In this document: one piece after another, positions 53,504-62,572 of the stretch
Layout of the letters: the number at the start of each line of letters is the position of its first letter
Position numbering within the stretch: the first letter of the stretch is position 1
Position numbers and translations under genes: made by a program
Source: Robiginitalea myxolifaciens
Lineage (GTDB): Bacteria; Bacteroidota; Bacteroidia; Flavobacteriales; Flavobacteriaceae
Length of the DNA: 64,000 nt
Assembly: GCF_900115205.1 (NCBI RefSeq)
Contig: NZ_FOYQ01000002.1
Span: forward strand, 186,001 to 250,000
Reading direction: 5' to 3'
The notes under the pieces: generated by a model
Told to the model about the DNA's origin: nothing
The model's database searches: none
Seen by the model: the letters and a program-made list of their open reading frames with translations, nothing else

Positions 53504-54454
53504 ATGGCCCTATTAATACTCAGGAACGACGATAAAGGGAATGCCTGGCGGCAGGAATTACTCAAAATAGATTCCTCGCTGGAGGTTATTGTCTATCCCG
53601 AGCCCCATAAAACTGAAGCAATTAAGATGGCAACTGTTTGGAAGCATCCCGAAGGATTGCTCCATAACTATACTGGATTACTTGGTATTCAAAGTATGGG
53701 AGCGGGAGTGGATTTTATTTTAAAGGACCCTTCGGTAGGATCACCGCAAAATCCATCCGGGCTTACACGACCCATAATGCGCGTTGTAGATGAGCAACTG
53801 ACTGCAGACATGGCGGAATATGTATTAACGCACTGTTTGGCAGCATTAAGAGACTTACAGCATTATGAAGTTCTGAGTAAAGACAGGCGCTGGGAACCCT
53901 CGAACTATCGCAGGGCCAGCGAAACAACGGTGGGAATCCTTGGGTTGGGCACCCTGGGAATGGCAGCTGGAAAGGCCTTGCTTCAAAACGGTTTTCAGGT
54001 CAGGGGTTGGGCACGTTCGTCAAAAAAAGCTGAAGGGATTTCGGTGTATGCCGGGGCCGGAAGCCTCAACGAATTTCTGGCCGGAAGCCAGATCGTAGTT
54101 TGTTTGCTTCCGCTTACCCCGGAAACCAGCGGTATTCTGAATGCAAAACGCTTTAAGCAGATGGATCCGGGCACATTTTTAATCAATGCGGCCCGGGGCG
54201 GCCATTTAATAGAAGCGGATCTCATCCCGGCCATTGACAGCGGCTTGTTGTCAGGAGCCTGCCTCGATGTATTTCAGGAGGAACCACTTCCCCGGGAGCA
54301 TCCCTTTTGGGAACATCCAAAAATACGGGTAACGCCTCACGTGGCCAGTGTTTCAGATCCAAGTACCGTGGCTGCGCAGATTGTTGCCAATTACAAAAAC
54401 TTACTGAAGGGGGTAGCTCCACAGAATTTAGTAGACCTCGAAAAAGGTTATTAA
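53504..54454 (+). CDS. ghrA: Glyoxylate/hydroxypyruvate reductase A-like dehydrogenase
   Basis: 316 aa, D-isomer-specific 2-hydroxyacid dehydrogenase. NAD(P)-binding GILGLGTLGMAAGKALLQNG at about residue 143; substrate Arg in NAARGGHLIEADL; catalytic Glu in LDVFQEEPLPREHPFW and His in TPHVASVSDPSTV. Reduces glyoxylate or hydroxypyruvate; the exact substrate is uncertain. Confidence 0.9.
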   Translation: MALLILRNDDKGNAWRQELLKIDSSLEVIVYPEPHKTEAIKMATVWKHPEGLLHNYTGLLGIQSMGAGVDFILKDPSVGSPQNPSGLTRPIMRVVDEQLTADMAEYVLTHCLAALRDLQHYEVLSKDRRWEPSNYRRASETTVGILGLGTLGMAAGKALLQNGFQVRGWARSSKKAEGISVYAGAGSLNEFLAGSQIVVCLLPLTPETSGILNAKRFKQMDPGTFLINAARGGHLIEADLIPAIDSGLLSGACLDVFQEEPLPREHPFWEHPKIRVTPHVASVSDPSTVAAQIVANYKNLLKGVAPQNLVDLEKGY

Positions 54455-54492
54455 CCATTACCTGTTAACGAATTCCGCCACGAGGATTTCAT

Positions 54493-54518
54493 TTGGGTCC
54501 AAAAATCGGCTAGTTTTG
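54493..54518 (+). promoter_or_regulatory. Candidate promoter of the helicase gene
   Basis: TAGTTTTG at 54511-54518 matches TAnnTTTG; TTG at 54493-54495 is 15 bases upstream, a little short of the usual spacing. The GTG start follows 52 bases later. Confidence 0.45.
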
Positions 54519-54570
54519 CAAAATTAGCCTGTCCCCAGGGCCAGGTAATGCTCAAACAAAACCTAACCCC

Positions 54571-56082
54571 GTGTCCACGCAGACTCAAATCAGCGAAAAA
54601 ACCCTTTACGATTACCAGTTACAAGACCTGGAAAAGATCTTCGAGTGCCTGAAGGAGGCTCCAGAAGACTTTAATCTGCTCTATCAATTACCTACCGGAG
54701 GTGGTAAAACAGTGGTGTTTTCGGAGATCGCCCGCAGGTATATCGAGCAAACCGGCAAGAAAGTGGTGGTGCTAACCCACCGAATAGAACTGAGTACCCA
54801 AACCTCCCGTATGCTCAAAGGCTTTGGGGTCAAGAATAAGATCATAAATAGTGAGGTCAAAGCGCTGGAAGACCCGGATGCCTATCAGTGCTATGTCGCC
54901 ATGGTCGAAACCCTAAATAACCGGCTCCAGGACAAGGCGATAGAGCTCAAGGGGGTAGGCCTTGTAATTATTGATGAGGCGCACTACAATTCCTTTCGCA
55001 AGCTCTTCAAATATTTCGAAAAATCAGTGATTCTTGGAGTTACGGCAACCCCGTTGAGTTCCAACATTAAGTTGCCCATGAAGGATCACTACCAAAAACT
55101 GATCGTTGGGGAATCTATAGCATCACTTATTGAGAAGAAGTTCCTGGCACGTGCTAACCTCTATAATTATGATGTTAGCCTTAAGTCGTTGAAATTAGGC
55201 ATTAACGGGGATTACACTGTTCGTTCTTCGGACGCCCTGTACGGGAATTATCAAATGCTCTCTAAGTTACTGGGCGCCTATGAGGAATTGGCGAAGGGCA
55301 CTAAAACGCTGATATTCAACAACGGTATCTGTACGTCCAAATATGTATACGAAACCTTTCGGAAGGCGGGGCTTCCTGTTCGCCATCTGGATAATAAGAA
55401 TTCCGCTTCGGAACGACGTGAAATCCTGGACTGGTTCGCCAAAACGCCGGATGCCATCCTGTCGTCGGTAAGTATCCTGACCACTGGATTTGATGAACCC
55501 AGTGTTGAGACCATAATTCTCAATCGGGCTACCCGCTCCTTAACCTTATACTTTCAGATGATTGGTAGGGGATCCCGTATAACAGGGTCTAAGGATGAGT
55601 TTACTGTGGTGGATATGGGTAATAACATCGCGCGATTTGGCCCATGGGATTCCCCGGTAGATTGGCAGGAAATCTTCCACTTTCCGGATTATTTCCTGGA
55701 AAACATCCGCAATGATGAAGAGATAGAACGGGAATTCGTTTACGAAATGCCGGATGCCCTGAAAGAAAAGTTTTCCAAATCCAAGGACATTTCATTTGAC
55801 GTCAAGGAAGAATACAAAAAGGTATTTGCCGAAGGCTTGAAATCCAAAATCGTTTTGGAACGCAGTATTGAGCAACATGCCAAAATGTGTGTGGAAAACT
55901 CTGAAGACGTCTTTGACGCCCGAATCCTGGCACGGGAGCTTCGGGACGAAATCGAATTCCGGATTAAACAGTACTCCCACTGTATCATGAACAATACCAA
56001 GAATTACCGGGATTGGCTACAGGAGGATTATGAACGTCGCTTGCGTTTGCGCATATCTCAGCGCTTTGCTTCCCGAATGTAA
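54571..56082 (+). CDS. SF2 DEAD/DEAH-box helicase (RadD-like)
   Basis: 503 aa from GTG; STQTQISEKTLYDYQLQDLE provides the N-terminal Gln/patch region. Walker A QLPTGGGKTVVFSE, motif Ia VVLTHRIEL, motif II LVIIDEAH, motif III GVTATP, motif VI YFQMIGRGSR. No nuclease domain. Similar to RadD-type helicases in DNA repair, though the role here is not certain. One base before the glycosyltransferase gene, so they share a transcript. Confidence 0.88.
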   Translation: MSTQTQISEKTLYDYQLQDLEKIFECLKEAPEDFNLLYQLPTGGGKTVVFSEIARRYIEQTGKKVVVLTHRIELSTQTSRMLKGFGVKNKIINSEVKALEDPDAYQCYVAMVETLNNRLQDKAIELKGVGLVIIDEAHYNSFRKLFKYFEKSVILGVTATPLSSNIKLPMKDHYQKLIVGESIASLIEKKFLARANLYNYDVSLKSLKLGINGDYTVRSSDALYGNYQMLSKLLGAYEELAKGTKTLIFNNGICTSKYVYETFRKAGLPVRHLDNKNSASERREILDWFAKTPDAILSSVSILTTGFDEPSVETIILNRATRSLTLYFQMIGRGSRITGSKDEFTVVDMGNNIARFGPWDSPVDWQEIFHFPDYFLENIRNDEEIEREFVYEMPDALKEKFSKSKDISFDVKEEYKKVFAEGLKSKIVLERSIEQHAKMCVENSEDVFDARILARELRDEIEFRIKQYSHCIMNNTKNYRDWLQEDYERRLRLRISQRFASRM

Positions 56083-56083
56083 T

Positions 56084-57325
56084 ATGGATGGCCAGCGGAT
56101 TCTGGTAATCGGGCATACCCACCCCGAATCCGGGGCAACGGCGGCAGGGGTACGGATGCTCCAATTGCTGCGGACATTCAAAGAAAATGGTGCCATTGTG
56201 CACTTTGCCGTCGCTACAAAACAAGGCCGTTATCCGGATTCGCTCGAAGCACTTGTAGCAGAAATTCACGAGGTTCGGCTCAACGATTCTTCCTTCGATG
56301 CACTGGTAAAGCGCCTGGATTGCGACATAGCTGTCTTTGATCGCTTCATGACCGAAGAGCAATTTGGCTGGCGCGTGCGGTCCCAGCTTCCCAAATGCAA
56401 ACTAATCCTCGATACGGAAGATCTGCACAGCCTCAGGCTTAGCCGGCAAGAAGCGGTAGAAAAGGGAATTAGCTGGGATGAAGACTTATGGTATCGTCAT
56501 CCGGTTTTTACCCGGGAGTTGGCCAGCATACTTCGATGCGATCTGAGCCTGATGATCAGCAGGGCGGAAATCGACTTGCTTACCGGTGTTTTTCCCTGGA
56601 TAAAGGCGCAGTTAGTCTATGCTCCCTTCCAAATGGAAGCACCTGATAGCCAGAACGATCAAACCCATGAAAGTCGAAAACACTTTGTCTTTGCCGGGAA
56701 CGGCAAGCATGCTCCTAATGCAGATGCTATTCAAATCCTGAGGAACTCGATTTGGCCTGAACTTTCCCAGCGCTGCCCAGAGGCAGAACTGCACGTTTAC
56801 GGGGCCTACCTTGAGGAGGTACCACTGGGTTCTGACAACTATCCGGGTGCGGACCGGTTTATCATAAAAGGATATGCTCCCAGCATTGAAGAAGTATTTA
56901 AGAAGGCCCGATTGCAATTGGCACCTTTGCGCTTCGGGGCCGGGGTAAAGGGAAAAATAATCAGCGGGTTGCAATATGGTTTGCCTACGCTGAGCACGCC
57001 TGTAGGTTGGGAAGGAATAGGCGGGAATTCTAAAGAGAATCCCCTGATCATAAAAGAGATAAGCCAGATGATCTCAAAAGCAGCGGAGCTTTATGATAAT
57101 GAGATGCAATGGGAGGCTGCTTTGCAGCAGGGCAGGGAGCTGGCCCGGGAACACTTCGCCAATGCGGATAACCCTAAGGAGAGTAGTATCGGTTTTCATA
57201 ACGAGCAGGCGATTAGTCGGGAAGGCAGGCTCTTGCGAGATTTGCTTAGAAGCAAAGCTTTTGATTCTTCCCGGTTCATGTCCAAATGGATAGAGGCTAA
57301 GAACTCCCTGCTGAAAAAGCACTAA
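56084..57325 (+). CDS. Glycosyltransferase, GT4/group 1 type
   Basis: 413 aa from MDGQRILVIGHTHPESGATA; an upstream ATG at 56030 would overlap the helicase and lose the strand-first start. Two Rossmann halves: N-terminal donor-free domain to about 190; C-terminal domain with HFVFAGNGKHAPNADAIQIL and the nucleotide-sugar region LAPLRFGAGVKGKIISGLQY followed by GLPTLSTPVGWEGI. Soluble. Acceptor and sugar unknown. Confidence 0.88.
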   Translation: MDGQRILVIGHTHPESGATAAGVRMLQLLRTFKENGAIVHFAVATKQGRYPDSLEALVAEIHEVRLNDSSFDALVKRLDCDIAVFDRFMTEEQFGWRVRSQLPKCKLILDTEDLHSLRLSRQEAVEKGISWDEDLWYRHPVFTRELASILRCDLSLMISRAEIDLLTGVFPWIKAQLVYAPFQMEAPDSQNDQTHESRKHFVFAGNGKHAPNADAIQILRNSIWPELSQRCPEAELHVYGAYLEEVPLGSDNYPGADRFIIKGYAPSIEEVFKKARLQLAPLRFGAGVKGKIISGLQYGLPTLSTPVGWEGIGGNSKENPLIIKEISQMISKAAELYDNEMQWEAALQQGRELAREHFANADNPKESSIGFHNEQAISREGRLLRDLLRSKAFDSSRFMSKWIEAKNSLLKKH

Positions 57326-57348
57326 ACATTACCAGCTTCTTTGGGCTG

Positions 57349-57377
57349 TTGCTTTTCTATTGCAGGGCTTATCTTTG
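57349..57377 (+). promoter_or_regulatory. menB: Promoter of menB
   Basis: TTG at 57349-57351, an 18-base spacer and TATCTTTG at 57370-57377; the start codon follows 25 bases later. A textbook match to the Bacteroidota promoter pattern. Confidence 0.7.
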
Positions 57378-57402
57378 TGGATAATAGTAGAAACCAAACA
57401 AC

Positions 57403-58269
57403 ATGGGAAAATCCAGAATGTCCGTTTCGGCCAAAGCAGATTGGAAATCCGCCGGCGAATTTGAAGACATCACCTATAAGAAATCCGACGGCGTAGCCCG
57501 AATTGCCTTTAACCGACCAGAGGTTCGCAATGCCTTCCGCCCAAAAACCACAGCCGAGTTATACAAGGCTTTTTACGACGCCATGGAAGATCGTTCCATT
57601 GGAGTAGTGCTGCTAAGTGCCGAAGGCCCTTCCCCTAAGGACGGGGTATACGCCTTTTGCAGTGGGGGAGATCAACGCTCCCGGGGTCATCAGGGATATG
57701 TAGGGGAGGATGGGTACCATCGTCTGAATATCCTGGAGGTGCAACGTCTGATACGATTTATGCCCAAGGTCGTCATTGCCGTGGTTCCCGGTTGGGCTGT
57801 TGGAGGCGGACACAGCCTGCATGTGGTTTGTGATCTGAGCCTGGCGAGTAAGGAGCATGCAGTTTTTAAACAGACCGATGCGGATGTCACGAGTTTCGAC
57901 GGTGGCTACGGTTCGGCGTATTTGGCCAAGCTGGTCGGGCAGAAACGCGCACGCGAGATATTCTTTTTAGGACGAAACTATTCCGCCGATGAGGCCTACG
58001 AAATGGGAATGGTCAACGCCGTAATTCCCCATGATGAATTAGAGGACACGGCCTATCAATGGGCACAGGAAATCCTGGCAAAATCGCCAACCTCAATCAA
58101 AATGCTCAAGTTTGCCATGAATCTAACCGACGATGGGATGGTTGGCCAACAAGTATTTGCCGGGGAGGCAACTCGTCTTGCCTATATGACGGACGAAGCC
58201 AAGGAAGGTCGGAATGCATTCCTGGAAAAGCGGAAACCCGATTTTGGCAAGGATCAGTGGATACCATAA
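57403..58269 (+). CDS. menB: 1,4-dihydroxy-2-naphthoyl-CoA synthase MenB
   Basis: 288 aa crotonase-fold enzyme of menaquinone synthesis. RPEVRNAFRPKTTAELYKAF, the MenB-typical FCSGGDQRSRGHQGY, GWAVGGGHSLHVVCDLSLAS (oxyanion hole), TDADVTSFDGGYGSAYLAKL and ARNYS-like GRNYSADEAYEMGMVN set it apart from general enoyl-CoA hydratases. No other men gene is in the window. Confidence 0.95.
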   Translation: MGKSRMSVSAKADWKSAGEFEDITYKKSDGVARIAFNRPEVRNAFRPKTTAELYKAFYDAMEDRSIGVVLLSAEGPSPKDGVYAFCSGGDQRSRGHQGYVGEDGYHRLNILEVQRLIRFMPKVVIAVVPGWAVGGGHSLHVVCDLSLASKEHAVFKQTDADVTSFDGGYGSAYLAKLVGQKRAREIFFLGRNYSADEAYEMGMVNAVIPHDELEDTAYQWAQEILAKSPTSIKMLKFAMNLTDDGMVGQQVFAGEATRLAYMTDEAKEGRNAFLEKRKPDFGKDQWIP

Positions 58270-58555
58270 GGGCGAAACCACTTTCGTTTTTCGGATAGGG
58301 CACAAAAAAAAGAGTCTCACTGTTGAAGCAAGACCCTTTCACGAGAACACTATATGAAAATGAAAAAATTAACTCCTCATTAATTTTTACACTGTAAACA
58401 TACGCCCACAATGCGGTCCGGAGAATTTTTTGTTGTGAAAGGCCTCCTCACTGTTGTGAAAGAGGTGAGCGGCAAAACTTATCGATGAAGTGCATAGCAA
58501 AAACGGCATTGTTGAAGTGCTTAGAATCGAGTACATTCGTTTAAAGCTAATTAGC
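58270..58555. other. Gene-free gap with repeats and an orphan minus-strand terminator
   Basis: No convincing protein gene. It holds the minus-strand hairpin at 58303-58336, a tiny plus-strand ORF MKMKKLTPH (58354-58383), a direct repeat TGTTGTGAAAG (58431-58441 and 58453-58463), and TATCGATGAA (58480-58489), the same 10-mer found twice upstream of the 6087-6731 gene. A minus-strand small RNA ending at the hairpin is possible. Confidence 0.4.
58303..58336 (-). terminator. Orphan rho-independent terminator on the minus strand
   Basis: Minus strand: GGGTCTTGCT, loop TCAAC, AGTGAGACTC (10 pairs with three wobbles), then nine T. No minus-strand gene leads into it. Confidence 0.6.
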
Positions 58556-59272
58556 GTGTCCTTCAAAACAACGTCTTCATACCTCCTCTTTCTACTCCTT
58601 ATCACCTTTGGATTAGCAGGCTGTGGCTCCAGTGCCACGGTATCAAAAACGACGCTGAAAATCCAGGATACACCCATCGTCTTTGATCAGGAACGCATTG
58701 AGCTCAGCCGGGCCTACCTCAGGGATCGCTACGGGATTGTGCAGAACGATGCCACCATTCGTCCACAAATGGTTGTAGTACATTGGACGGCCATTGATAA
58801 TTTCAAGGAATCCCTGGAAGCCTTTTACCCTCCCAAATTACCTAATTCACGCCCTGACATCAGCAGCGCCGGCAGCCTCAATGTCTCTGCCCATTATCTG
58901 GTAGACCGGGATGGAACGGTCCATCGCCTCATGCCGGACACCCTTATGGCCAGACACGTTATCGGACTGAATCATTGCGCCATAGGGATTGAAAATGTCG
59001 GAGGAACAAAGGATACTCCCCTTACAAAAGCCCAATTCCAGGCCAACCTGGCCCTGGTAAAGGAACTTTCTAATAAGTATTCCATCAAATACCTGATCGG
59101 ACATTATGAATATACCCTTTTCGAAGGGCATGAACTTTGGAAGGAGTTAGACGCGGGATACCGTACAGAAAAAACAGATCCGGGCGTAGATTTTATGCAG
59201 GATCTTCGAAAAGAACTTAGCGACCTGGAACTAAAAGGACCACCCGGGCAACCCATAACTACTGCACAATGA
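58556..59272 (+). CDS. N-acetylmuramoyl-L-alanine amidase lipoprotein
   Basis: 238 aa from GTG at 58556, which gives a clean lipoprotein signal (SFKTTSSYLLFLLLITFGLA then GC); an upstream GTG at 58490 would add 22 residues before it. Amidase_2 (PGRP-like) zinc fold: VVVHWTAIDNFKESL (first His), SAHYLVDRDGTVHRLMPD, NHCAIGIENVGG, and YLIGHYEYTLF with late ligands. AmiD-like, cleaving the lactyl amide in peptidoglycan or muropeptides at the outer membrane. ATGA overlap with the M14 gene. Confidence 0.88.
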   Translation: MSFKTTSSYLLFLLLITFGLAGCGSSATVSKTTLKIQDTPIVFDQERIELSRAYLRDRYGIVQNDATIRPQMVVVHWTAIDNFKESLEAFYPPKLPNSRPDISSAGSLNVSAHYLVDRDGTVHRLMPDTLMARHVIGLNHCAIGIENVGGTKDTPLTKAQFQANLALVKELSNKYSIKYLIGHYEYTLFEGHELWKELDAGYRTEKTDPGVDFMQDLRKELSDLELKGPPGQPITTAQ

Positions 59273-60735
59273 GAAATCTTTTTACCTGTTTACTGATATC
59301 CTTATCTATCCTGAGCTGCGCTGCGCAAACGGAAGCCTTTACCGAGCGTTTTTACGAATCGTACTCGGAGTACCAGGAGTCTTCCCTAGATAAGCGTAGA
59401 ATTAAGCATGCGCAATTGCAGCCCTTGATCGATGCCCTGGCCGCCCGGCCTGAATATGAAGTAAATACTGTGGGCAGGTCTATCGAAGGGCGTCCGTTGC
59501 GGCTGATAAGTCTTGGAACCGGGGAAGTGGATATATTCCTTTGGTCCCAAATGCATGGGAACGAGCCTACAGCTACCCAGGCAATCTTTGACATTCTCAA
59601 TTTTTTCAGTGCAGCGGAATATGCCGACGAAAAGGCGGAGTTACTCGCTAAGGTGAAACTGCATTTTTTGCCCATGCTCAACCCCGATGGCGCTGAAGTT
59701 TTCCAACGGCGCAATACCTTGGGGATAGACATTAACCGGGACGCATTGCGACTGCAATCTCCCGAAGGTCAAACACTGAAGCGGGTGCGGGACAGTCTCG
59801 ATGCAGAATTTGGTTTTAATCTGCACGACCAGAGTACCTATTACAACGCGGAGCGCACAGAGAAACCCGCTACCATTTCGTACCTGGCCCCTGCCTATAA
59901 TTACGAAAAGGACGTCAACGAAGTGCGTGCAAACGCGATGAAAGTCATTGGCTATATGAACAGGATCCTGCAGCAGTATGCTCCGGGTCAGGTTGGGAAA
60001 TACAATGACGATTTTGAGCCCAGGGCTTTTGGGGATAATATCCAGAAATGGGGAACCAGTGCTATTCTGATCGAATCCGGGGGGTATCCCAACGATATTG
60101 AAAAGCAAGAGATCAGAAAACTGAACTACGTCTCCATACTTTCGGCTATCTACGCCATCGCTTCGGGTAGTTATAATGAGGTACCCCTCGAAGATTATCT
60201 AAGTATCCCCGAGAACGATCGCAAACTCTTTGACCTAAAGATTGAAGGCATCACCTATCCCTTGCTGGGGCAGGAGTATCTTATGGACTTCGGGATTCAT
60301 AGGCTCGAAGTAGACCTCCCGGGACATAACGACTTCTGGTATAGCAGCCGGGTTATCGATATGGGCGATTTATCTACCTATTATGGCTATGAGGTAATCG
60401 ATGGTTCAGGACTACACCTGGAAGCCGGCAAGGTATATGAGGAAGTCCTGGAGGACGCTTCTGCGGCTAAGGCATTGGATTTCAATGCCCTCCTGGCGCA
60501 GGGAATAACCTATGTGCGCATGCGTCAGATCCCTGCCAGTTGGTTGTTCAGTCCCTATCCGGTTCACATCCTCTCAGAATCTTTCGAACTGGAGGAAGCA
60601 AAATGGGATGTCGGGGACAATCCAACCTTTGTGCTCTATCGTGGAGAACAGCCGGAATACGCCATTATCAATGGCTTTTCGTTCAATTTAATTACCGGGG
60701 AAGGCCGGGCGAAAAACGGGATGATTTTCCGCTAG
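59269..60735 (+). CDS. M14 family zinc carboxypeptidase, exported
   Basis: 488 aa. Signal peptide MRNLFTCLLISLSILSCAAQ, where SCAAQ could be a lipobox. M14 zinc ligands in LWSQMHGNEPTATQAI (HxxE) and GFNLHDQSTYY (late His); substrate Arg/Asn in GIDINRDALRL; catalytic Glu in SAILIESGGYPNDIEKQ. A beta-rich domain follows from about residue 330. Overlaps the amidase gene, suggesting joint processing of muropeptides or peptides in the cell envelope. Related to the truncated M14 gene at the window start. Confidence 0.92.
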   Translation: MRNLFTCLLISLSILSCAAQTEAFTERFYESYSEYQESSLDKRRIKHAQLQPLIDALAARPEYEVNTVGRSIEGRPLRLISLGTGEVDIFLWSQMHGNEPTATQAIFDILNFFSAAEYADEKAELLAKVKLHFLPMLNPDGAEVFQRRNTLGIDINRDALRLQSPEGQTLKRVRDSLDAEFGFNLHDQSTYYNAERTEKPATISYLAPAYNYEKDVNEVRANAMKVIGYMNRILQQYAPGQVGKYNDDFEPRAFGDNIQKWGTSAILIESGGYPNDIEKQEIRKLNYVSILSAIYAIASGSYNEVPLEDYLSIPENDRKLFDLKIEGITYPLLGQEYLMDFGIHRLEVDLPGHNDFWYSSRVIDMGDLSTYYGYEVIDGSGLHLEAGKVYEEVLEDASAAKALDFNALLAQGITYVRMRQIPASWLFSPYPVHILSESFELEEAKWDVGDNPTFVLYRGEQPEYAIINGFSFNLITGEGRAKNGMIFR

Positions 60736-60743
60736 TCCCTTTC

Positions 60744-60911
60744 CTAGTATCCAAATGAGAATTGCAGCTGATTTCCATTGATGATCAGGGCTATGAGCAT
60801 AGCCACTAATGACATTACAATGGTAATGAACAGGCTAACGATCAGGCTTTTCGCGATTCTTGAAAAGTTTCCAATCGCACTTTCTTGCAGTATTTGATTC
60901 AGTACATCCAT
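60744..60911 (-). CDS. Possible small membrane protein (55 aa)
   Basis: From MDVLNQILQESAIGNFSRIA: an amphipathic helix, then one membrane helix (SLIVSLFITIVMSLVAMLIA) and a short polar tail. The frame runs six codons further to 60929. Sequence character is good for a small inner-membrane protein, but there is no family match I know and no clear promoter. It occupies half of the 60736-61097 gap; the rest holds the terminator at 61034-61072. Confidence 0.5.
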   Translation of the reverse strand: MDVLNQILQESAIGNFSRIAKSLIVSLFITIVMSLVAMLIALIINGNQLQFSFGY

Positions 60912-61033
60912 GACAATAACTTTTAGCATTATTACTAGTTGCTTTAAGTTGGTTACGAGTTTAGGATGCTTATTGAGCGTAGGGCAAAACCAGGTTTTAT
61001 CCCTTCTTAGTTGTTGTATATGAAACAGCTACC

Positions 61034-61072
61034 AACAAAAAAACCCTACCTGACAGGGATAACCGGGTAGGG
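61034..61072 (-). terminator. Rho-independent terminator of the VWA lipoprotein gene
   Basis: Minus strand: CCCTACC (61066-61072), a 15-base loop, GGTAGGG (61044-61050), then seven T. It begins 25 bases after the stop codon. Confidence 0.8.
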
Positions 61073-61097
61073 CAGAACTGATGGCTAATACGCTAGT

Positions 61098-62195
61098 TTA
61101 TTCACAGCCGGCAGTAAAGCCGGTAGCGTCAAATTTGGTTTGTACTGCGCCGGAAAGGCCATTGTTTAACACACGGATAACCAGGTTGTTTTCCCCACTT
61201 CCATCGCGTTTTGGGCTACAATATTCGAACAGGTAAAAACTATTGGCCCGCTCGGATACTTTCTGAGAGAGCTGGTTAAACGTTACTTCCAACTCCTCCT
61301 TATTCCCGGCAAAGACACTAAAGGTCTTTCCGATTTCCTCCAGGACATCACTATCGATTTCTGCTCCGAGGCCAATGGTAAAAAAGGAAATGTTCGAGTC
61401 CGCTTCCTCTACTGCTTCAAGCGCAGAACTTTCAGAATAACGGGAAGCCTGATCGGTTCCATCTGTAAAAAGGACAACGGAAGCTGCCCCGATGATCTGG
61501 CTCTGTGCGGCATCGTCTAAAAGGTCTTCGGCTATGTCGGTACTCTTCAGGACCGCCCCATAGAGATCGGTACTGGGGTCCTGGCTGATATCGGTTGTGA
61601 TGGAATCGATCGCATCGATCAGCAAGCTGCGATTACTGGTTAGCGGATGCAACTCGTGCAGTACGTCCTCGCCATCGAACCAGTACACGGCCATCTGAAA
61701 GGATTCATTGGCCATTTCTGGCATGACGTTATTGATAAAACTTGTAGATGCAGATTTTAACTCAGGCAGGCTGGAACTCAGTACACTATTACTCAAATCC
61801 AGAACCAATAAAGTGTGATTTCTGAAGATCTGTGAGTTCGGTGAAATCCTGGCCTGGCTTTCCGAGGCGGAAATGGTATTGAAACAATCGTCGTTACGTC
61901 CCTGCTCGTAAACGGTAAACTGGGAGGCATTGAGGCCGGCCACAGGATTTCCGAATTCGTCCGACACCCGAAAAAAGATAGAAACTTTTCCAGGCAGGGT
62001 GGTAAACTGGTCTTGTATCGAGAGTAAAAGCTCATTCTCACCAAAATCCAGGCAGTTATCGACTGGTTTTCCCAGCCCCAGGTCGCCTCCGGTATTGAGG
62101 TTCAGGCTAACATCATCATCTGCATTCCCACAGGAGATCAGCAGGGTTGTGCTGAGTAAAAAGAGGAATAATGAGGCAATACGATTCATTTTCAT
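61098..62195 (-). CDS. VWA domain lipoprotein
   Basis: 365 aa. Lipoprotein signal MKMNRIASLFLFLLSTTLLI then SCGN. Residues about 50-115 form a beta-rich domain; about 130-330 a VWA domain with MIDAS motif LVLDLSNSVLSSSL (DxSxS) and ASVVLFTDGTDQASRY. The C-terminal tail has a beta segment with Cys. Probably surface- or periplasm-exposed, binding a protein or matrix partner in a metal-dependent way. Monocistronic. Confidence 0.88.
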   Translation of the reverse strand: MKMNRIASLFLFLLSTTLLISCGNADDDVSLNLNTGGDLGLGKPVDNCLDFGENELLLSIQDQFTTLPGKVSIFFRVSDEFGNPVAGLNASQFTVYEQGRNDDCFNTISASESQARISPNSQIFRNHTLLVLDLSNSVLSSSLPELKSASTSFINNVMPEMANESFQMAVYWFDGEDVLHELHPLTSNRSLLIDAIDSITTDISQDPSTDLYGAVLKSTDIAEDLLDDAAQSQIIGAASVVLFTDGTDQASRYSESSALEAVEEADSNISFFTIGLGAEIDSDVLEEIGKTFSVFAGNKEELEVTFNQLSQKVSERANSFYLFEYCSPKRDGSGENNLVIRVLNNGLSGAVQTKFDATGFTAGCE

Positions 62196-62293
62196 GGTTT
62201 AGAAAGATTTCAAGGAAAACGGAGTTTTGACAATCCTAGTATGTATGGGGAACATTAGTATTAATTGGCTATTTTTAATGAAAATTGCGCCAG

Positions 62294-62539
62294 ATGAAAG
62301 TTTTGCTCTTTGGGGTTACCCGGGACATCGTTGGATTGGCTGCCCTGGAACTGGAATCCTCAGCCTCAAATGCCCCGGGCACGGTAGGGGAATTGAAGGG
62401 TTATTTAAAGCGGGAATTCCCCGATCTTAAAGGTTTGAGTTCCCTGGCCATAGCGGTTAATCAGCACTATGCCGAAGATGCAATAACCATTGGTCCTGAG
62501 GACGAGATTGCCGTTATTCCTCCTGTAAGCGGGGGATAA
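62294..62539 (+). CDS. moaD: Molybdopterin synthase small subunit MoaD
   Basis: 81 aa from MKVLLFGVTRDIVGLAALEL; a TTG three codons upstream is less likely. Ubiquitin-like sulfur carrier ending in the required Gly-Gly (IPPVSGG), which is thiocarboxylated and gives sulfur to cPMP. First visible gene of a molybdenum-cofactor operon. TATTTTTA at 62270-62277 resembles the -7 box with one mismatch. Confidence 0.9.
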   Translation: MKVLLFGVTRDIVGLAALELESSASNAPGTVGELKGYLKREFPDLKGLSSLAIAVNQHYAEDAITIGPEDEIAVIPPVSGG

Positions 62540-62572
62540 GTAAAACACCGGGTGCGCAGTGAAACGAAGCGA

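Noticed and set aside
56030-56083. Upstream ATG of the GT4 glycosyltransferase
   Set aside because: It would overlap the helicase; MDGQRILVIGHTHP gives the proper first beta strand.
54571-57325. Helicase plus glycosyltransferase as a defence island
   Set aside because: No nuclease, methylase or other defence gene accompanies them and composition is like the core genes; the pair looks like an ordinary operon.
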